Shown here: piece by piece, positions 60,087 through 64,000 of the stretch
Numbering within the stretch: the stretch's first letter is position 1
How the letters are laid out: each line of letters starts with the position of its first letter
NCBI GenBank assembly: GCA_015143295.1
Contig: CM026551.1
Span: forward strand, 17,161,827 to 17,225,826
DNA: 64,000 bases
Direction: 5' to 3'
Origin: Tetracentron sinense
Taxonomy: Eukaryota; Streptophyta; Magnoliopsida; Trochodendrales; Trochodendraceae
Made by a program: the position numbers and the translations under genes
The notes under the pieces: model-generated
Databases searched by the model: none
What the model saw: only the letters and a program-made list of their open reading frames with translations
What the model was told of the DNA's origin: nothing

Positions 60087-60455
60087 GTAAGAACCAATCC
60101 CTTCTCTCTTGGCTTCTCCTTTTTCCTATTAAAATTTTTAATTTTTTGATGTTTTGGGATGAAATTTTAGTGTTATTCTCTAATGGGTTTTCTGATTTTT
60201 TTGGTTATGTAATTAATTGGAGGTAGATAATGAGTTCGGATTGCAAAATTTGTTTTAGAATATTTTGGTTTTAGTTTCCGAGCTTGGTTCCAGGGTTCTT
60301 CTTTTCCTTGTTGTACCTGCAATGGTTTATAAATAGTTTATGATGCAGAATTAAGAATAACTAGTTCAAATTCAATTTTTTTTTTGCTGTTGGTTTGGAG
60401 GTAGAATTGTGTGTTACTTTACTGGGTTCTTCTTATCTCTGTATTTCTGTAAATG

Positions 60456-60770
60456 GGTTGGACATAGATTTCTATTTAGGATTGAAAAATACTTAGGCTA
60501 ATGCATTTTGTTGCGCTATTATGTTTTGATGAAAACTCAATGTTGTTCATGAGTTGGGGATGGATTTCAATTCCCATGGAAAATGGTTGCATTATTGTAT
60601 CCCCCCTTCTTTTTCCGGTATTGGTCATGCTGTTTGTTTCAAATGCTTCGTATTGTGTTTCATTGTTCAACAAATGCTGATTTCTTGAACTTGTTTTTTT
60701 TCTTACTTTGGTTTAAGGGGTCCATACATCTTTGCTGAGTTTTCTTCTCCATGCATCAATTACCAAATTC
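60456..60770. repeat. TGD4-intron segment R, copy 1
   Basis: The segment (ATTTAGGATTGAAAAATACTT, CCCATGGAAAATGGTTGC, ATGCTTCGTATTG, AAGGGGTCCATACATCTTTG) recurs at 62709-63042 and, in part, at 63281-63386. As it lies nearest to the exon, copy 1 is probably original. Confidence 0.8.
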
Positions 60771-60934
60771 TCTTTTGGCTCAGTTTGTTTACATGGAGAA
60801 TGGGATGAAAAAGAAAACTTTCCTAAGGGAATTATTTTTCCTGATCTTCTATTTTCTACTGTTTGGCAAGAAGGAAATTTTGTTTTCCAAAAAATCATAT
60901 GAAAAAAAATATTTTTATCTCACCTGTACAAGCC

Positions 60935-61344
60935 ATGAGACCAACCTTACCTTCCCCTAATAACAATCTCAGAAGCCCATTGCTCACTCCTTTGATCCCC
61001 AAGAGCCCTACAATTTGGAAACAACAACAACAAAAAAACCAAGAACCTAACAAAACCCATCTCTCTCTTGCTATTACAGAAATCAAGTCCATAGCCAACA
61101 TAGCTCTTCTAGTGGTATTCACAGGTCTCTTACTCTATTCTCGCTCCATGATCTCTATGCTCTTCCTTGGATGCTTTGGCAAGCTTGTCTTGGTTGGTGG
61201 TGCACTTGCAATTGGGTTTGCTAACATTACCAGCTACTCAATTCTTCCAGACCTTGCTATGGGCATGGAACCCATTTGTGGCTAGGCCTTTAGCGCCAAA
61301 ACACACATGCTTCTTGGTCTCTCTTTACTGAAAATAGTGCTTTC
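60935..61344 (+). pseudogene. MATE transporter N-terminal fragment
   Basis: From ATG 60935 the frame reads MRPTLPSPNNNLRSPLLTPL, then TEIKSIANIALLVVFTGLLL, LYSRSMISMLFLG and MGMEPICG, followed by TAG at 61283. After the stop the same frame continues AFSAKTHMLLGLSLLK. In DTX/MATE proteins this block is MEPICGQAFGAK, so a CAG-to-TAG change is likely at the missing Gln. Homology ends near 61344, leaving about one quarter of a typical 500-residue transporter. There is no frameshift before that point. Confidence 0.8.
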
Positions 61345-61599
61345 AATAGAGGCTTATCCGATTCATCAATCCATGCTGCTTCGCTCCTTGACGCCGTCCT
61401 GACACTCTCCACTGGGCTTGCCGTCAAACCCCTCCTAGGTTGTGTTGCTTCTCTTTACTTCAATCCCCATAGCTCTTCTATAGCGTACATCTACAATCAT
61501 AAGATAGTGATTGGCCTTCATTCTTCAACAAATCTAAATCAAGATTTTGTTTTATAATGGTCTACACCAACATAACCTAATCGACTTTGATAACAACAA
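61345..61599. other. unassigned sequence between gene fragments
   Basis: A frame at about 61352-61480 reads SDSSIHAASLLDAVLTLSTG then LAVKPLLGCVASLYFNP. It has coding-like composition, but I do not recognise it. It could be a third captured gene piece. Confidence 0.4.
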
Positions 61600-61733
61600 A
61601 TGAGAAGGCCAAACCCGGGTAGGTCGAACAGCTGGTTTTCCCTACGGATACTAGGGTAAGTCAAGGAGTGGGAGCTGAACACACGACCACAAGGAGCAAA
61701 CCCGGGACTCTAGCCAACTACACCAACCCTTGG
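61600..61733 (-). mobile_element. SINE-like element, low confidence
   Basis: The minus strand starts GGGTTGGTGTAGTTGGCTAG and has GTGTGTTCAGCTCCCAC further on, resembling an A-box and B-box pair of a tRNA-derived SINE different from the copies at 3.8, 19.1 and 43.6 kb. No tail or duplication was found. Confidence 0.4.
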
Positions 61734-61813
61734 TGGGAGAAGTCAGCCTTGGAAAGTATAGAGACTAAAGCAGAGAAGAAATTGTTGTAAGGAAAATGCG
61801 CTATAAGACATAC

Positions 61814-62450
61814 TTCTTGCAAGAAGTCATCAACTCCCTTCCTCTCGGGACATTTGAAGCCCATGGACTCGAAAAACTCAAGCACATGCTCATGGGGACC
61901 CTGATATACAATGTGCCCATCTGAGAGGAGAATAATATCATCAAAGAGATTGTAAGTCTCTGGTGCTGGTTGGAGGATAGAGATGACAGCATTGAGAATA
62001 TGGATGGATTGCCTGATAGAATTCACAATCTGAAAAGTTGTGGAACTGTCCAGACCGGTAGATATCTCATCCATGAACAGTGCCCTTGCTAGCCCAACCA
62101 GCATCTCCCCTATATAATAGTAATCAAGAAGAATTCCAATAAACTGATTCAGCCGAAAGTTATAAAGAAAATAGATCTACTTGGGTGTTAGAAGTATGCA
62201 GGGTTGTTCTACCTGTTGTAAGACGCTTCTTTTGTCCTCCAGATATACCTCTAAACGGTTCATCCCCCACCAAGGTATCAGCACAGACTTCTAGTCCCAG
62301 AATCTGCAAATTTAAGAAAGACAGAACACAAAACATTCAGAATTTTGTCTTTTTGTTTCTCAGATCTCCATTACCGAATATAAATTTGTAGAGATACCCT
62401 CATAATATAATCCGTAACACAGTAGCTTCCTGTCCTTCCAGTGCTGCTGC
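61814..62450 (-). pseudogene. PDR-type ABCG transporter fragment, three exons with introns
   Basis: Exons at 62450-62398, 62303-62213 and 62109-61814 encode consecutive parts of the first nucleotide-binding domain: [30 protein letters not shown] with signature GISGGQK; then [20 protein letters not shown] with Walker [18 protein letters not shown] and [18 protein letters not shown]. Splice borders are canonical. Defects: a 1-nt loss before the VTDYIM-like end of the first exon (TGTGTTACGG), causing a frameshift, and loss of about two codons at LN-AVIS. Flanking exons are absent. Introns are kept, so it was copied from DNA, not mRNA. Confidence 0.85.
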
Positions 62451-62708
62451 CTGCAAAAGTAGAAACATAAAAGAATCTAAGCAATCGGGAAATCAAATTT
62501 TAGAGACTAAGATGCTCTTCTTATAAGACTCGGATAATTGCAGATATAAATTGCAAACAGATAAACATTTTACATTAGATGTAACCATGCTAATTAGACT
62601 GGGGGCACCAAAATATCTAATTATCATATAGAGTAAGGAAAGACTCCTTGGTAATCCTGAAAACATCTTGTTATAACCCAGTAGATCTACATAAGAGAAA
62701 TTGTTATG

Positions 62709-63042
62709 GGGTGGACATAAATTTATATTTAGGATTGAAAAATACTTAGGCTAATGCATTTTGTTACGCTCTATTTTTGATGAAAACTCAATGTTTCATG
62801 AGTAATAGCTTTGCAGTATGCCTTAAGTTGGGGATAGATTTAAATTCCCATGGAAAATGGTTGCTTTATTGTATCCCCCCTCTTTTTCCGGTCTTGGTCT
62901 TTGTATTTGTTTCAAATGCTTCGTATTGAGTTTCATTGTCCAACAAATGCTGATTTCTTTAACTTGATTTTTTGTTGCTTTGGCCTAAGGGGTCCATACA
63001 TCTTTGCCGAGTTTTCTTCTGCATGCATCAATTACCAAATTT
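62709..63042. repeat. TGD4-intron segment R, copy 2
   Basis: It is a direct repeat of copy 1 about 2.25 kb downstream, differing by small indels and substitutions (e.g. an inserted TAATAGCTTTGCAGTATGCC at about 62802). Confidence 0.85.
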
Positions 63043-63280
63043 GTTTAGTAGTAAACATTTGAAGCAAACACCTAGACCAAGAAAAACCAAGCAAAGGGAA
63101 AATAAAACAATGCAAATATTTCCTATTGGACATTGAAATCTATCCATAAACCATGAAACATTGCGAAACCAGTACTCATGAGCAAAACATTGAGCTTTCA
63201 TCCCCAAAAAATAGCGCAAATAAATTCATAGAATCCTTACAGACTACTAATTTTTCTATGTTCTTTTTTTCTTTTTGACA

Positions 63281-63386
63281 TGTTCAACAAATGCTGATTT
63301 CTTTAACTTGATTTTTATTGTTTTGTCCTAAGGGGTCGAACATCTTTGCTGAATTTTCTTCCCCATGAACCAATTCTCATATTCTC
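63281..63386. repeat. TGD4-intron segment R, partial copy 3
   Basis: It retains GTTCAACAAATGCTGATTTC through AAGGGGTCGAACATCTTTGC and CAATTCTCATATTC. It covers only the 3' third of segment R. Confidence 0.75.
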
Positions 63387-63843
63387 TTACTTAGTCTTTA
63401 TATTTTGATATGAGCTATAATAGTTTGTTTGGTTTCCGTTATTTTCTTTATGAATGTTACTTGTAATTAGTTTGAAGGTTAAAGAAATTATCAAATAATG
63501 TATACTTTCAACATTCTTAATGGGATTGGATTAATTTTGATGTACCATAATTTTATGACTATATCCATAAGAATGTAAATGATGGCTTACATATAAAGAA
63601 AGAAAGGAATTGTATTGATGGCTAACCTTTATGTTATCAAATGTGCCAAAACTCTCCTTCATCAGTCTGATCTTCCCCACTTTTTTCTAACTTATAAGCA
63701 TGGTTGGAAAATTGGGAGTTCGGGTGTTATTTCGCTAGGGAAATTTTGGAAAAAACTGAAAAAATCAGAAAAATTGGGAAAATTTTGAAAGATAAAATTT
63801 CTAATTATTAACTGTTAAAAATAATATATTTCATATATTAGAT

Positions 63844-64000
63844 GAAAATGCGCTATAAGACATACTTCTTGCAAGAAGTCATCAACTCCCTTCCTCTCGG
63901 GACATTTGAAGCCGATGGACTCGAAAAACTCAAGCACATGTTCATGGGGACCCTGATATACAATGTGCCCATCTGAGAGGAGAATAATATCATCAAAGAG
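63844..64000 (-). pseudogene. second copy of the ABCG exon fragment, cut by window end
   Basis: 63847-64000 repeats 61794-61950 almost exactly, beginning AATGCGCTATAAGACATACT; differences include GCCGATGG for GCCCATGG and ATGTTCATGG for ATGCTCATGG. It encodes the same FLQE end of the NBD exon. It should continue past 64000. Confidence 0.9.

Larger units (their letters stand above)
60087..64000 (+). other. TGD4 intron 1 (continues past the window), mosaic of duplications and gene fragments
   Basis: No sequence from 60087 to the window end encodes the expected next part of TGD4, so the intron exceeds 3.9 kb. It contains a segment present three times and pieces of MATE and ABC transporter genes, described separately. 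Confidence 0.7.

Noticed and set aside
59850-60226. Alternative frames overlapping TGD4 exon 1
   Set aside because: Only the frame from 59815 has TGD4 similarity and ends at a consensus donor site in the right phase.
60751-60960. Upstream extension of the MATE frame (from 60863)
   Set aside because: MATE similarity is plausible only from the Met at 60935; earlier codons are A/T-rich and unlike the family.

Overview
The window is plant nuclear DNA. The evidence is spliced genes of land-plant families (a RABH1/Rab6 GTPase, a GOT1 transport protein, a TGD4 lipid-transfer protein), GT..AG introns up to about 7 kb, low overall GC, and dense plant transposable elements. Multi-kilobase introns filled with transposons suggest a large-genome woody angiosperm, possibly a magnoliid; the species is not determined.

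Layout. 1-11 kb has no cellular gene; it is a mosaic of non-autonomous transposons: hAT elements with 8-bp target duplications, a Helitron, a SINE, a LINE relic and a complete solo Copia LTR. An intronless gene for a 291-residue protein with an OCTOPUS/DUF740-like N-terminal Cys/His motif lies at 11.1-12.0 kb, preceded by a short upstream ORF. 12-24 kb is again transposon-rich, with a CACTA element that carries a non-repetitive core. On the minus strand, 24.0-39.6 kb is one six-exon RABH1 gene whose 208-residue protein reads intact; its introns hold hAT, Copia and LINE debris. 40-48.3 kb is a Helitron/hAT cluster, including one Helitron inserted into an oppositely oriented relative. On the plus strand, 48.6-57.6 kb is a six-coding-exon GOT1 gene (140 residues) whose 7.3-kb first coding intron contains a decayed Copia element. 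At 59.8 kb the first coding exon of TGD4 begins. Its intron runs past the window end and holds pieces of a MATE transporter gene and a PDR-type ABC transporter gene embedded among duplicated segments.

The three spliced genes all belong to membrane and lipid trafficking (Golgi Rab, Golgi-traffic membrane protein, ER-to-plastid lipid import), but in plants neighbouring genes are usually unrelated and I infer no functional cluster.

The most distinctive non-genic signal is a Helitron-like family: 5' TC-TTTACTATTATAATG, 3' CACGTGC hairpin plus CTAG, and an internal CGATTGAACTC/GAGTTCAATCG palindrome. Its internal core also recurs in many end-less repeats. No CRISPR array, rRNA or convincing tRNA gene was seen. 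Exon boundaries were read by eye from homology and splice consensus, and all family assignments are from recognition, not database searches.
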